A stretch of 64,000 nt of DNA. Source: CAWIUB01 sp963839995 (GTDB lineage: Bacteria > Actinomycetota > Actinomycetes > Mycobacteriales > Jatrophihabitantaceae). The notes beneath the pieces were generated by a model that did not search any database, had not been told where the DNA came from, and worked only from the letters and a program-made list of their open reading frames with translations. How positions within the stretch are numbered: position 1 is the first letter of the stretch; the number at the start of each line of letters is the position of its first letter. The stretch spans positions 1 to 64,000 of the forward strand of contig CAWIXH010000016.1 in NCBI GenBank assembly GCA_963839995.1. The letters run 5' to 3'. The position numbers were made by a program, and so were the translations under genes. Shown here piece after piece: positions 1-8,737 of this stretch.

Positions 1-1
1 G

Positions 2-511
2 GCGGGCCAGCTGAACGCGCACCGCCAGGCGATGAATGCTGCCATTCTTGCCGAACGAGGAACAGTGATGCAGTACGTGGGGGATGCCGTGATGGCAGTG
101 TTCGGAGCACCGGATCCGCAGGCGGAACATGCGTCGTGCGCGGTCCGCGCAGCCGTCGGCATGCACGCTCGTCAGCGCGAGCTCGACGCCACCTGGGCCG
201 GGCAGGGGCTGCCCGCATTCGGGCTCGGCATCGGCCTATCGACCGGTGAGGTGGCCGCCGCCTTGCTCGGCAGCGACGAACGGCTCGAGTACACGCTTGT
301 GGGCGATACGGTCAACCTGACCCAGCGGCTGCAGGACCTCGCGCGCCCGGCAGGCACGACCGTGGTCAGCGAGTCGACGGTACGGGCCGCCGATGTGGAC
401 CTCTGGGGCTGGCAACCGCTCGGCGCCTGCGAGGTCAAAGGCCGGACCGCGCCGGTAGTCGCCTATCGCCTGGCGACGCCCGCGCTCGTCGCGACGGAGG
501 CAGTGCGATGA
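2..511 (+). CDS. Class III adenylate/guanylate cyclase domain protein, C-terminal part (5' truncated by window edge)
   Basis: The reading frame is open from base 2, so the gene begins upstream of the window; about 169 C-terminal residues are present. It carries the second metal-binding aspartate region (GDAVMAVFGAP), the dimer-arm segment GLGIGLSTGEV, and the VGDTVNLTQRL segment with the transition-state Asn and Arg of class III nucleotide cyclases. The first metal Asp would lie off the edge. The residue four before the GDAVMAV Asp, usually Lys in adenylate cyclases, is Gln here (QYVGD), and the usual substrate-specifying Asp is Thr (YTLVGD), so substrate and activity are uncertain. The stop overlaps the next ATG by 4 bp (ATGA), so it is probably cotranscribed with the ABC genes. 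Confidence 0.85.
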   Translation, partial: AGQLNAHRQAMNAAILAERGTVMQYVGDAVMAVFGAPDPQAEHASCAVRAAVGMHARQRELDATWAGQGLPAFGLGIGLSTGEVAAALLGSDERLEYTLVGDTVNLTQRLQDLARPAGTTVVSESTVRAADVDLWGWQPLGACEVKGRTAPVVAYRLATPALVATEAVR

Positions 512-1251
512 CGAGCGAACAAACCCTTCCGGACGTCTACGAGGTGCGCGCCGCGAACTTGCCTGCCGACGCGGTCCGGATGCGCGACGCCCGGCGGACG
601 TTCACCGCCGAACTCGCCCCGGTCCGCGCGCTGCGCGGGGTGAACCTCGACGTGGCAACCGGAGAATTCGTCGCGGTGATGGGCCCGTCGGGCTGCGGGA
701 AGTCGACCCTGCTGAACGTCATCGCCGGGCTGGACAAGGTTGACGATGGCACGATCGAGGTGGCCGGGCAGCGGATAGACGGCCGCGACGAAGACTGGCT
801 GGCCCGCTTCCGCCGGCACCACGTGGGCATCGTCTTCCAGTTCTTCAACCTGCTCGACGGGGTGAGCGCGCTGGACAACATCGTGCTCCCCGCCGTCCTC
901 GGTGGCATGCGCCGCAAGGCAGCCGAGTCGCGCGCCCGCGACCTGCTCGATCTGCTCGGGCTGGGCGACCGCACCGCGCAGGTGCCGGCCGTGCTCTCCG
1001 GCGGGCAGCGGCAACGGCTCGCCATCGCCCGAGCGCTGGTGAACGAGCCGATCCTGCTACTCGCCGACGAGCCCACCGGCGCACTGGACAGCGACGGCGG
1101 CCTCGAAGGGCTCGAACTGTTCCGCCGGCTGCACGACGGCGGGCAGACGATCATCATGGTCACCCACTCGCCGGACGTCGCCGCGGGCGTCGACCGGCAG
1201 GTGCAGATGCGCGACGGGCAGATCACGGCTCCGCCCGAAGGGGCGCCATGA
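508..1251 (+). CDS. ABC transporter ATP-binding protein, MacB/LolD type
   Basis: 247 residues, the normal size for a MacB/LolD-type nucleotide-binding subunit. Walker A is GPSGCGKST (about residues 59-67), the Q-loop lies in the VFQFFNL segment, the signature is LSGGQRQR, Walker B is ILLLADEPTGALD, and the switch His is in MVTHS. This subclass pairs with FtsX-type permeases that mechanically extract or release lipids, peptides or proteins at the membrane. The partner is the next gene. The ATG overlaps the upstream cyclase stop, indicating coupling. The substrate cannot be told from sequence. Confidence 0.95.
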   Translation: MTSEQTLPDVYEVRAANLPADAVRMRDARRTFTAELAPVRALRGVNLDVATGEFVAVMGPSGCGKSTLLNVIAGLDKVDDGTIEVAGQRIDGRDEDWLARFRRHHVGIVFQFFNLLDGVSALDNIVLPAVLGGMRRKAAESRARDLLDLLGLGDRTAQVPAVLSGGQRQRLAIARALVNEPILLLADEPTGALDSDGGLEGLELFRRLHDGGQTIIMVTHSPDVAAGVDRQVQMRDGQITAPPEGAP

Positions 1252-1257
1252 GGGTAG

Positions 1258-3675
1258 GTGATCTCCTGGCTGCGCCTGGACGTGCGCCGTCATTGGCGCT
1301 CGCTCGCCGTCCTCGCCTTGCTCGTCGCGATCTCCTGCGGCACGGTCTTCGCCGCACTGGCCGGTGCGCGCCGCGGGGCAAGCGCGCAGCAGCGGCTGGA
1401 CTCTCGAACGCTGCCGGCGACCGCCATGATCCTGCCGAACACGCCGGGCTTCGACTGGGGCCCGATCCGCGCCCTGCCCGAGATCGAGGTGCTGACCAAC
1501 TTCGTCGTCGACTACACGATGTCGACCGAGGGCGCTGGCGGTGAAAGCGTGGGGTTCCCATTCACCGACGACAATCTCATGCACACCATCGAGAAGCCAG
1601 TCATCTTCGAGGGGCGGCTGTACGACTCGACGCGGGCCGACGAAGCCGTCGTGACCCGCAAGTTCGTCTCAAGCTACCACAAGGGCATCGGCGACACGGT
1701 GGTGCTGATCCTCGCCACGCCGATGGAGATCCGGAACCAGGAAGGATCCGGCCCGAACGGCGCGTACACCGGGCCGCGCGTGACGGTGCACATCGTCGGG
1801 GTGGGCGAGACGTCACCTTCGTGGGGCGGCGTCGACCGGCCTGGAAGCCCGGGCGGCCTACAGCCCTCGCCGGGCCTGTACGCCCACTATCCCGACAACA
1901 TCGTCGGGCCGCCGGGTGTCAAGTCCGAGAACTACGTGAACGCTCTCGTCCGCCTCCGTGGCGGCGAGGCGGCGATCAACCAACTCCGCCGAGACCTCGA
2001 GCGCGTCACCGGACGGTCGGACATCGAAATCCAGAACCTGCTCGAGCAACAGCGCGTTCAGCAGCACCACATCGCATTCGAGTCCCGTTTCCTCGTCGCC
2101 TTCGCGGTGGCCGGGTTCGTCGCGGCGCTATTCCTGGTCGGCCAGGCCATCGCGCGTTACGCTGCGGCGAACACGGCGGAGCTGCGGACGCTGCGCGCGC
2201 TCGGCATGACGCCGCGACAGGCGATCGGGGCGGCCGCAGCCGGGCCCGCCATCGTTGGCGTGCTGGGCGCGATCCTCGGCGTCATCGGCGCCGTGCTCGC
2301 GTCGCGCTTGTTCCCGTTCGGGACAGCGGGCCTCATCGAACCGTCGCCGGGAGTGTCGGTGGACTGGGTCGTCTTCGGCCCTGGACTCGCCGTGGTCACC
2401 CTGCTCGTCGCCGCTGGGGCGGCCACGGCGGCGTGGATCGCTCTTAGCGCCGCTCGCCGTGCCGAGGCGGCGCGACGTTCGACGGTTGCGCTCGCGGTCG
2501 CACGTGGCGGGCTGCCGACGCCGATCGTCGTCGGCACTCGCTTCGCATTGGAAGCCGGCCGCGGGCGGACCGCGGTTCCGGTGCGGCCCGCACTGGTGGG
2601 TGCGGTGATCGGTGTGCTGGGCATCCTCGCGGCGTTCACGTTCTCGCATGGCGTCTCCGATGCCGCGACTCACCCGGAGCGTTTCGGCCAGACGTTCCAG
2701 CTCGGTGCTTTCGTCGGCGTCAACGGGCAGAACTTCGGCCCCGCGGACCGGCTGCTGGCGGCGCTGCACGACAACTCGGACGTCACCGGAGTGGACGACG
2801 CCCGAACCGCGGTAGCGACCGCGGGCGGTGGTGACGACTCGGTCTCCCTTTGGGCCTACTCGGCGGCACCCAAGGCGATCCCGGTCGTCATCACGTCCGG
2901 GCGCCTGCCGGAGTCTGCCGACGAGGTGGTGCTGGCCCCACGGTCGTTGGCTGCGCTGCACGCCCACGTCGGCGGCACGGTGACGTTGAGCGGCGACAAG
3001 AGCAGCGCAACGTTCACTGTCACCGGCACAGGGCTCGTTCCAGTAGGTCCGCACAACGGCTACGCAGACGGCGGATGGGTAACGCAGCACGGCTACGACG
3101 CGATCTTCACCGGGTTCAAGTTCCACATCGTGCTCGTGACGCTGCGGCCCAGCGCCCGGACGCCGGACGCCGCCACCACGCTGACGGACGCGGTGGCAAA
3201 GACCGACCCAAGCCTGAAGGGCCTCGGACTCGGCCCGCCGGATCCCTTGCCGGAGGTGGCCGAGTTGCGGGAGGTGCGGATCCTGCCGGTCGTGCTCGGC
3301 GTCTTCCTGGCACTGCTCGCCGTCGGCGCCGTCGGGCACGCGCTCGCAACGGCGGTCCGCCGCCGATCGCACGATCTCGCGGTGCTGCGGGCTCTGGGGA
3401 TGACCCGGCGGCAATGCCGTTGGGTGGTCGTCACCCAGGCCACGGTGCTCGCGGTGATCGGGCTGGTCTTCGGCGTGCCGCTCGGGCTGGCCATCGGCCG
3501 CAGCGTGTGGCGTGCCGTCGCGAACTACACGCCGATCGAGTACGTCCCGCCGATGGCCGTCTGGGCGCTGTTGCTCATCGGCCCCGCCGCACTCCTGCTC
3601 GCCAACGCCCTCGCGGCCTGGCCCGGTCATCGCGCGGCCCGGCTACGTGTCGCCCAGATCCTACGCAGCGAGTAG
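1258..3675 (+). CDS. FtsX-like ABC transporter permease
   Basis: 805-residue membrane protein. An N-terminal transmembrane helix (about residues 15-37) is followed by a large extracytoplasmic segment, a central FtsX-type membrane block containing the ELRTLRALGMTPRQ cytoplasmic loop, a second periplasmic segment, and a C-terminal FtsX block with the parallel motif HDLAVLRALGMTRRQ. Two FtsX units in one chain is the usual layout of high-GC Gram-positive members. The GTG start is 6 bp after the ATPase stop, behind an AGGG. It forms the exporter with the preceding ATPase; the substrate is unknown. Confidence 0.93.
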   Translation: MISWLRLDVRRHWRSLAVLALLVAISCGTVFAALAGARRGASAQQRLDSRTLPATAMILPNTPGFDWGPIRALPEIEVLTNFVVDYTMSTEGAGGESVGFPFTDDNLMHTIEKPVIFEGRLYDSTRADEAVVTRKFVSSYHKGIGDTVVLILATPMEIRNQEGSGPNGAYTGPRVTVHIVGVGETSPSWGGVDRPGSPGGLQPSPGLYAHYPDNIVGPPGVKSENYVNALVRLRGGEAAINQLRRDLERVTGRSDIEIQNLLEQQRVQQHHIAFESRFLVAFAVAGFVAALFLVGQAIARYAAANTAELRTLRALGMTPRQAIGAAAAGPAIVGVLGAILGVIGAVLASRLFPFGTAGLIEPSPGVSVDWVVFGPGLAVVTLLVAAGAATAAWIALSAARRAEAARRSTVALAVARGGLPTPIVVGTRFALEAGRGRTAVPVRPALVGAVIGVLGILAAFTFSHGVSDAATHPERFGQTFQLGAFVGVNGQNFGPADRLLAALHDNSDVTGVDDARTAVATAGGGDDSVSLWAYSAAPKAIPVVITSGRLPESADEVVLAPRSLAALHAHVGGTVTLSGDKSSATFTVTGTGLVPVGPHNGYADGGWVTQHGYDAIFTGFKFHIVLVTLRPSARTPDAATTLTDAVAKTDPSLKGLGLGPPDPLPEVAELREVRILPVVLGVFLALLAVGAVGHALATAVRRRSHDLAVLRALGMTRRQCRWVVVTQATVLAVIGLVFGVPLGLAIGRSVWRAVANYTPIEYVPPMAVWALLLIGPAALLLANALAAWPGHRAARLRVAQILRSE

Positions 3676-3677
3676 CC

Positions 3678-5669
3678 ATGACACCTCTCGCCGCCGTATC
3701 AATCGCCCTGGCCGTGGCGTGGGCCATTGCGGCGTTCGTGGTGCTGCGCGTCGGGCAGCGCCCAGCCTCTCGGCGGGTGGCTGCGGCGTGCGGGCTGCTC
3801 GCTGCGACACACGCGGCGGCGGCGGCGCACGCCCAGCTGGCGCCGCTCGTGCTCGGCGGGTGGCTGTTGTTCGGATTGGCCACCCCCGCCGGCCGATTGG
3901 GCAGCGTGCCCCGGCGGATCCTGGCCGCCGGGTTCGGTGCGGCGGTGCTCGCCTGGACCGGTGCGTTGCTCGCTGACGGAACGCACGCTGCACGGCCGCT
4001 GTTTGTTGTCTGCGCGGTCGTAGTGTCGGCGACGGGTGCGGTAGCCGCGGCTGCGCGCTATCCGAAGGCGACGGCCGACGGCCGGCGGGTGCTGCGCTGG
4101 CTGGCGGCCGGCTCCGTGCTCGCAGCCGCATTCGTGGTGGTCTGCCTGACGCTGGACCTGATGATCGGCGCGCCCCAGCCATGGGCCGCGTGGCTCTCGG
4201 CAGCACCCCTGTTCATACCGGTCGGGCAGGTGGTAGCAGTGCTCGTGCGCAGCCCGCGGGCCGCTTCGATCGCACTCGTGGAATCGATCGCCACCGCCGG
4301 AGTCGTCGCACTCGGAGCGGCCGTCTATCTGGTCATCGTCCTCGGCATCGAAGGCGCACCGCACGGCCGCGAACGCGACGTGCTGATCGCCAGCCTGGCC
4401 GCCGCGCTGGTCGTCGCCGGCCTGGCCGGGCCGGTGCGGCACCGCCTCATCCGATTGGCAGGTGCATGGATCGGTGCAACCGAACCGGCCAGCACCGAGG
4501 TGGTGACGAGTTTCGGTGCCCGGATGAGCCGAGCCGTTCCGATGGACGAGCTGATGCTGCAGCTTGCCGAGTCGTTGCGAGCAACGATGGCCGGCGGCGG
4601 CGCCGAGATCTGGGCCGGCACGGACGGTCTGCTCACTCGCACGGTCAGCGTGCCGAACCGTCCGCCGGCGCGCCTTGTGCTCGGCAAGCATGAGCGGGTG
4701 GTCGTGGGCCGCGCGAGGATCGGCGGCCCGAGCTGGATTTCGGTGTGGTTGCCCGACCTGCTGGACACAGCTGGCCCACCCAGCAGTTCGAACGGCGCGC
4801 GCGCCGATCTGCGTGTCGCGCCGGTGGCGCACCTTGGGGATCTGCTCGGACTGGTCGTCGTGCGCCGCACGCCCGGTGCAGCACCGTTCACCGACGACGA
4901 CGAGCGGCTGCTTGTCGAGCTGGCTCGCCAACTCGGTCTGGCCCTGCACAACGTCCGACTCGACTCCGCCCTGCAGGCGTCGCTAGCCGAACTGGAGCAG
5001 CGCAACGTCGAACTGCAGGCGTCCCGGCTGCGCATCGTGGCGGCGTCCGACGAGGCACGTCGGGCGATCCAGCGCAACCTGCACGACGGAGCCCAGCAGC
5101 ACCTCGTCGCGCTCGCCGTGAAGCTCGGCCTAGCTCGGCAGATCGTCGACGACGGCGAGGCAGCCGAGTCCGTGACGGGCTTACTCGACGATCTGCGCGC
5201 GGACGTTCAGACGACCATCGCCGAGCTGCGCGAGCTCGCCCACGGCATCTACCCGCCGCTGCTGCGCGATCGCGGCCTGGGTGAGGCCCTGCGTACCGCG
5301 GCGGCGCGGTCGCCGCTCGCGTGCTCGGTCGAAGTCGCCCTGCCCGGGCGCTACCCTGAGGAGGCTGAGACTGCCTCGTACTTCTGCTGCCTGGAGGCGA
5401 TGCAGAACGCCGCCAAGCACGCTGGCGACGGCGCAGCCGTCGCGGTGCGGGTCGGTGGTGACGAGTCGGCGTTGTGGTTCGAGGTCACCGACGACGGCGT
5501 CGGGTTCGACTCCGCCGCGGCGACCGGTCACGGCTTCGTCAACATGCGCGACCGGCTGGGCGCCATCGGCGGACAGCTCTCGATCGACTCCGTGCCGGGG
5601 CATGGTGCACGGGTGTCCGCCAGGATCGCGGCTCGGCCGGTCAGCGTCCCCGAGATTGTCGCGCCTTGA
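3678..5669 (+). CDS. Sensor histidine kinase, NarL/HisKA_3 type with N-terminal membrane domain
   Basis: 663 residues. The first 250 or so residues are hydrophobic, with about eight predicted membrane segments; a GAF-like region follows (about 290-420), then a coiled coil leading to the HisKA_3 dimerisation box RRAIQRNLHDGAQQHL with the phospho-acceptor near His469. The HATPase_c domain has an N-box (MQNAAKHA), G1 DDGVGFD and G2 GHGFVNMRDRLG. The frame is open upstream to 2850 within the permease gene; the ATG just after the permease stop is chosen because it begins the first hydrophobic helix. The two response regulators at 7081-8235 are the likely partners. It overlaps the next gene by 4 bp (TTGA). 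Confidence 0.92.
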   Translation: MTPLAAVSIALAVAWAIAAFVVLRVGQRPASRRVAAACGLLAATHAAAAAHAQLAPLVLGGWLLFGLATPAGRLGSVPRRILAAGFGAAVLAWTGALLADGTHAARPLFVVCAVVVSATGAVAAAARYPKATADGRRVLRWLAAGSVLAAAFVVVCLTLDLMIGAPQPWAAWLSAAPLFIPVGQVVAVLVRSPRAASIALVESIATAGVVALGAAVYLVIVLGIEGAPHGRERDVLIASLAAALVVAGLAGPVRHRLIRLAGAWIGATEPASTEVVTSFGARMSRAVPMDELMLQLAESLRATMAGGGAEIWAGTDGLLTRTVSVPNRPPARLVLGKHERVVVGRARIGGPSWISVWLPDLLDTAGPPSSSNGARADLRVAPVAHLGDLLGLVVVRRTPGAAPFTDDDERLLVELARQLGLALHNVRLDSALQASLAELEQRNVELQASRLRIVAASDEARRAIQRNLHDGAQQHLVALAVKLGLARQIVDDGEAAESVTGLLDDLRADVQTTIAELRELAHGIYPPLLRDRGLGEALRTAAARSPLACSVEVALPGRYPEEAETASYFCCLEAMQNAAKHAGDGAAVAVRVGGDESALWFEVTDDGVGFDSAAATGHGFVNMRDRLGAIGGQLSIDSVPGHGARVSARIAARPVSVPEIVAP

Positions 5670-7084
5670 CCGCGGACGGCTTCGACGCGGTGGTGGTGGG
5701 TGCTGGCCCCAACGGGTTGGTCGCCGCGGTCACACTCGCGACCTATGGACGCCGCGTGCTGCTCGTCGAGGCGGCCGACCGAGTGGGCGGAGCATTGCGC
5801 ACCGAGGAGCTGACGCTGGCCGGTTTCCGGCACGACGTCGGTGCCACGGTGCTGCCGCTTGCCCTTGCGTCTCAAGCGTTCCGGACGCTGCGGCCCGAGG
5901 CGGACGGCGTCGAGTGGGCCCATCCGCCGGTGCCGGCGGCGCACCCGCGCGACGGCGCTGACGCCGGCCTTGTGCACCGCGATGTCGAACGCACCGCGAA
6001 CGGCTTCGGCCGCGACGCGCGAGCTTGGCGCGCGATCATCGGGACCACGGCCCGGGCCGGGGAGCCGCTCGTCGACACGCTGCTTGCTCCGCTCGGACTC
6101 CCCCACGCCCCGTTCGCGGCGGCCCGCTACGGGATCGGTGGCGCGCTGCCGGCGTCGGTCCTCGCGCGAGGTGCCTTCCGGACAGACGCCGCGCGCGCCG
6201 TGCTCGCCGGGATGGCCGCGCACTCGGCGCTCAGTCTCCGTCAGCCGATCACCGCCGGGTACGGAATGCTGCTCGCCGCGCTCGCCCACTCGGTCGGCTG
6301 GCCGGTGGTACGCGGTGGATCGCACGTGTTCGCCGATGCCCTCGCGGCGCGGCTGCTCCGGCTCGGTGGTGAGATCCACATCGGAACCCGGGTCGCTGAT
6401 CTCGGCGAGCTGCCTTCGGCGCCGGTTGTCGTGCTGGACCTGACCCCCCGTCAGGTGCTAGAGGTAGCGGGCGACCGCCTGCCGCGCGCGTACCGCCGCC
6501 GCCTCGACCGGTTCAGGTACGGGCCGGGCGTGTTCAAGATCGACTGGGCGCTCGACGCGCCAGTGCCGTGGCGCGACCCACAAGTCGCCGAGGCCGGCAC
6601 GGTGCACCTCGGCGGCACCCTGGACGAGATCGCGGCCAGCGAGCACGAGGTCGCGAAAGGTCGGCAACCCGCCCGTCCGTTCGTGCTGTGCGTCCAGCCG
6701 ACGGTGGCCGATCCGAGCCGGGCCCCTGCCGGCAAGCACGTGCTGTGGGCTTATTGCCACGTGCCCAACGGTTCGGACATCGACCGGACGGCCGCCATTG
6801 AGGCGCAACTCGAGCGATTCGCCCCCGGCTTCGCCGAGCGAGTGCTGGCGCGGCACGTCATGGCGCCCAAGGCGCTGGAGGCGTTCGACGCGAACCTGGT
6901 GGGCGGCGATCTCGGCGGCGGCTCGGCCGAACTGCGCCAGTTCGTGGCCCGCCCGGTGCTGTCGGCTCGGCCCTGGGCGACGCCGGTGCCCGGCCTCTAC
7001 CTGTGCTCGGCCAGCACGCCTCCCGGCGCGGGCGTGCACGGCATGGGCGGCTGGCAGGCCGCCATGCTCGCGCTGCGGCGCTAG
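5666..7084 (+). CDS. FAD-dependent oxidoreductase, phytoene desaturase (CrtI/COG1233)-like
   Basis: 472 residues from a TTG start overlapping the kinase stop. The dinucleotide-binding motif VVVGAGPNGLVAA is at residues 9-21, with the acidic end of the second strand and RVGGALRTEE typical of the NAD(P)/FAD phytoene-dehydrogenase superfamily. The C-terminal FAD-contact region reads PGLYLCSASTPPGAGVHGMGG. No other carotenoid genes are nearby, so a carotenoid role is not supported; the substrate is unknown. Coupling to a sensor kinase is unusual for this family. It is convergent with the receiver protein, sharing 4 bp. Confidence 0.85.
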   Translation: MTADGFDAVVVGAGPNGLVAAVTLATYGRRVLLVEAADRVGGALRTEELTLAGFRHDVGATVLPLALASQAFRTLRPEADGVEWAHPPVPAAHPRDGADAGLVHRDVERTANGFGRDARAWRAIIGTTARAGEPLVDTLLAPLGLPHAPFAAARYGIGGALPASVLARGAFRTDAARAVLAGMAAHSALSLRQPITAGYGMLLAALAHSVGWPVVRGGSHVFADALAARLLRLGGEIHIGTRVADLGELPSAPVVVLDLTPRQVLEVAGDRLPRAYRRRLDRFRYGPGVFKIDWALDAPVPWRDPQVAEAGTVHLGGTLDEIAASEHEVAKGRQPARPFVLCVQPTVADPSRAPAGKHVLWAYCHVPNGSDIDRTAAIEAQLERFAPGFAERVLARHVMAPKALEAFDANLVGGDLGGGSAELRQFVARPVLSARPWATPVPGLYLCSASTPPGAGVHGMGGWQAAMLALRR

Positions 7085-7479
7085 CGATCGCGAAGTAGTG
7101 CGCGCAGGAGTCGCGGAGTCAGGTCGGCCTTGCCGATATAGCCGGCCGCGCCGCACGTTCGCGCGTCCTCGGGCAGGTCGTCGGCCGCGTAGGTCGACAG
7201 CAGCACGACGGCTATATCTGGGTCGGCCGCGACGATCCGGCGGGTCGCCTCGATCCCGCTGATGCCGGGCAGGTGGATGTCCATGAGCACCAGGCTTGGA
7301 CGGGTGTCCTTTACGATGTGGATCGCGTCCTCACCCGAGCCGACCTCGCCGATCACTCGCCAGCCGTCGATCAGCTCCACGAGGCTGCGGGCCGCGGATC
7401 GGAACGGCGCCTGGTCGTCGACGATGAGGACTTCGAATGTCGACCCGTCGGAGCGCGCCACGTCCGGACTGTGCGTCAT
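7081..7479 (-). CDS. Stand-alone response-regulator receiver domain protein
   Basis: About 132 residues, only a REC domain: acidic pocket VLIVDDQ, phospho-acceptor in LVLMDIHLPG, conserved Ser/Thr in LLSTY and Lys in GYIGKAD. There is no output domain, so it would act through partners or as a phosphate sink. ATG at 7479 (MTHSPDV) is chosen; a GTG at 7491 is an in-frame alternative. It lies downstream of the NarL-type regulator on the same strand and faces the sensor kinase operon, which suggests one kinase with two regulators. Confidence 0.88.
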   Translation of the reverse strand: MTHSPDVARSDGSTFEVLIVDDQAPFRSAARSLVELIDGWRVIGEVGSGEDAIHIVKDTRPSLVLMDIHLPGISGIEATRRIVAADPDIAVVLLSTYAADDLPEDARTCGAAGYIGKADLTPRLLRALLRDR

Positions 7480-7554
7480 GGCAAACCTCACGCTCCCAGT
7501 CTCGGCGTCGGTGCGGCGCGGGCCAAGGGCGTGAGCCCCACAGGCCCGGGGGTG

Positions 7555-8235
7555 CTAGCCCCCCGGTTCCGGGCCGCGATCGGACAGGCGCAGCAGCACG
7601 GCCTTGACTCGTCGGTTGATGTCGGGCGTAGCCCCGAGGCCGAGCTTGGCGAACAGCGCGTTGATGTGCTTCTCGACGGCGCGTTCAGTGAGGAACAGCG
7701 CGTGGCCGACCGCGGCGTTGCTCTTGCCCTGGGCGACCTGGTCGAGCACCTCCAACTCGCGTTTGGTCAGCCACGCCAGCGGCGATTCCTTCGCCCGCGT
7801 CGCGGCAGCCACGAGCAGGTCCACCACCGTCGAGTCGATCACCGATCCGCCTCGCGCAACCGTGCGGACGGCGTCGGCGAGCTGGTCGGGCTCGCTCACG
7901 CGCTCCTTGAGCAGGTACGCGCGCCCCGCACTCCCACGGTCCAGCAGCGCATTCGCGTACCCGGGTTCGGCGTACTGCGACAGGACCACGACCCCGATTG
8001 CCGGATGGCTCTCGCGTAGCCGGTTGGCGGCCTGGATGCCCTCGTCGCGAGAGGTCGGCGGCATCCGCACGTCGGTGACGACGACGTCGGGTGTCTCGGC
8101 GTCTACGGCGCCTAGCAGCTCGGGCAGATCGCCACACGCCGCGACGACATCGAGGTCGGCATGCCGTCCGAGGACGAGCTGAATGCCTTCGCGGACGAGC
8201 ATCGAGTCCTCGGCGACGACAACCCGCAGCACCAC
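7555..8235 (-). CDS. NarL/LuxR-family DNA-binding response regulator
   Basis: 226 residues. N-terminal receiver with acidic residues in VVVAEDS, phospho-acceptor Asp in VVVTDVRMPP, switch Ser in VVLSQY and Lys in YLLKERV; C-terminal LuxR-type helix-turn-helix (LTKRELEVLDQVAQGKSNAAVGHALFLTERAVEKH in part). It is the standard partner class for HisKA_3 kinases such as the one encoded at 3678-5669 on the other strand. Confidence 0.93.
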   Translation of the reverse strand: MVLRVVVAEDSMLVREGIQLVLGRHADLDVVAACGDLPELLGAVDAETPDVVVTDVRMPPTSRDEGIQAANRLRESHPAIGVVVLSQYAEPGYANALLDRGSAGRAYLLKERVSEPDQLADAVRTVARGGSVIDSTVVDLLVAAATRAKESPLAWLTKRELEVLDQVAQGKSNAAVGHALFLTERAVEKHINALFAKLGLGATPDINRRVKAVLLRLSDRGPEPGG

Positions 8236-8341
8236 GATCGAGCAGCCTAATCACGCTGCGCCGACGTGCCGCGCAGCGGCTCTCCTGCCACTGGCACACT
8301 CCCGTGGGATGCACCAACGATCTCGAGAGGCCCAGCCGCGC

Positions 8342-8737
8342 ATGACACACCTACCGATCGACGTTGGGTTCACCAGGCTGCTCGGCATGCGGTTCGTCGA
8401 GACGTCCGCCGACCGCGTGGTCGTGGCATGGGAGGTCACGCCGCAGCTGCTACAGCCGTTCGGCCTCCTGCACGGCGGGGTGCATACGACGGCTGTCGAA
8501 ACCGCCGCGAGCATCGGCGCTGGCTACTGGTGGGGTGAACGTGGAACGGTGGTCGGCGTTTCGAACCAGACCGACTTCCTGCGTGCCGTCCGAGACGGAA
8601 CGCTGACCGCGACGGCCACGCCGATCCATCGCGGACGCACCCAACAACTGTGGCTTGTGGAGATCACCGACGAGCAGACCCAGCTGGTTGCCCGCGGCCA
8701 GGTCCGGCTGCAGAACCTGCCGAACCATTCTCAGTAG
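8342..8737 (+). CDS. Hotdog-fold thioesterase, PaaI family
   Basis: 131 residues from ATG 8342. The hotdog helix motif LHGGVHTTAVETAAS and the following GVSNQTDFLRAV strand are typical of PaaI/YbgC-like acyl-CoA thioesterases, which hydrolyse acyl-CoA thioesters. Earlier in-frame codons run into the promoter region of the divergent regulator and are not conserved in appearance. It is convergent with the acyl-CoA dehydrogenase, sharing 7 bp at the 3' ends. A link to acyl-CoA metabolism is inferred; the chain length is unknown. Confidence 0.88.
   Translation: MTHLPIDVGFTRLLGMRFVETSADRVVVAWEVTPQLLQPFGLLHGGVHTTAVETAASIGAGYWWGERGTVVGVSNQTDFLRAVRDGTLTATATPIHRGRTQQLWLVEITDEQTQLVARGQVRLQNLPNHSQ

Noticed and set aside
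2850..3677. Upstream in-frame extension of the sensor kinase gene
   Set aside because: It overlaps the permease gene in another frame, is Arg-rich and lacks membrane or domain features; the kinase's first helix starts at ATG 3678.
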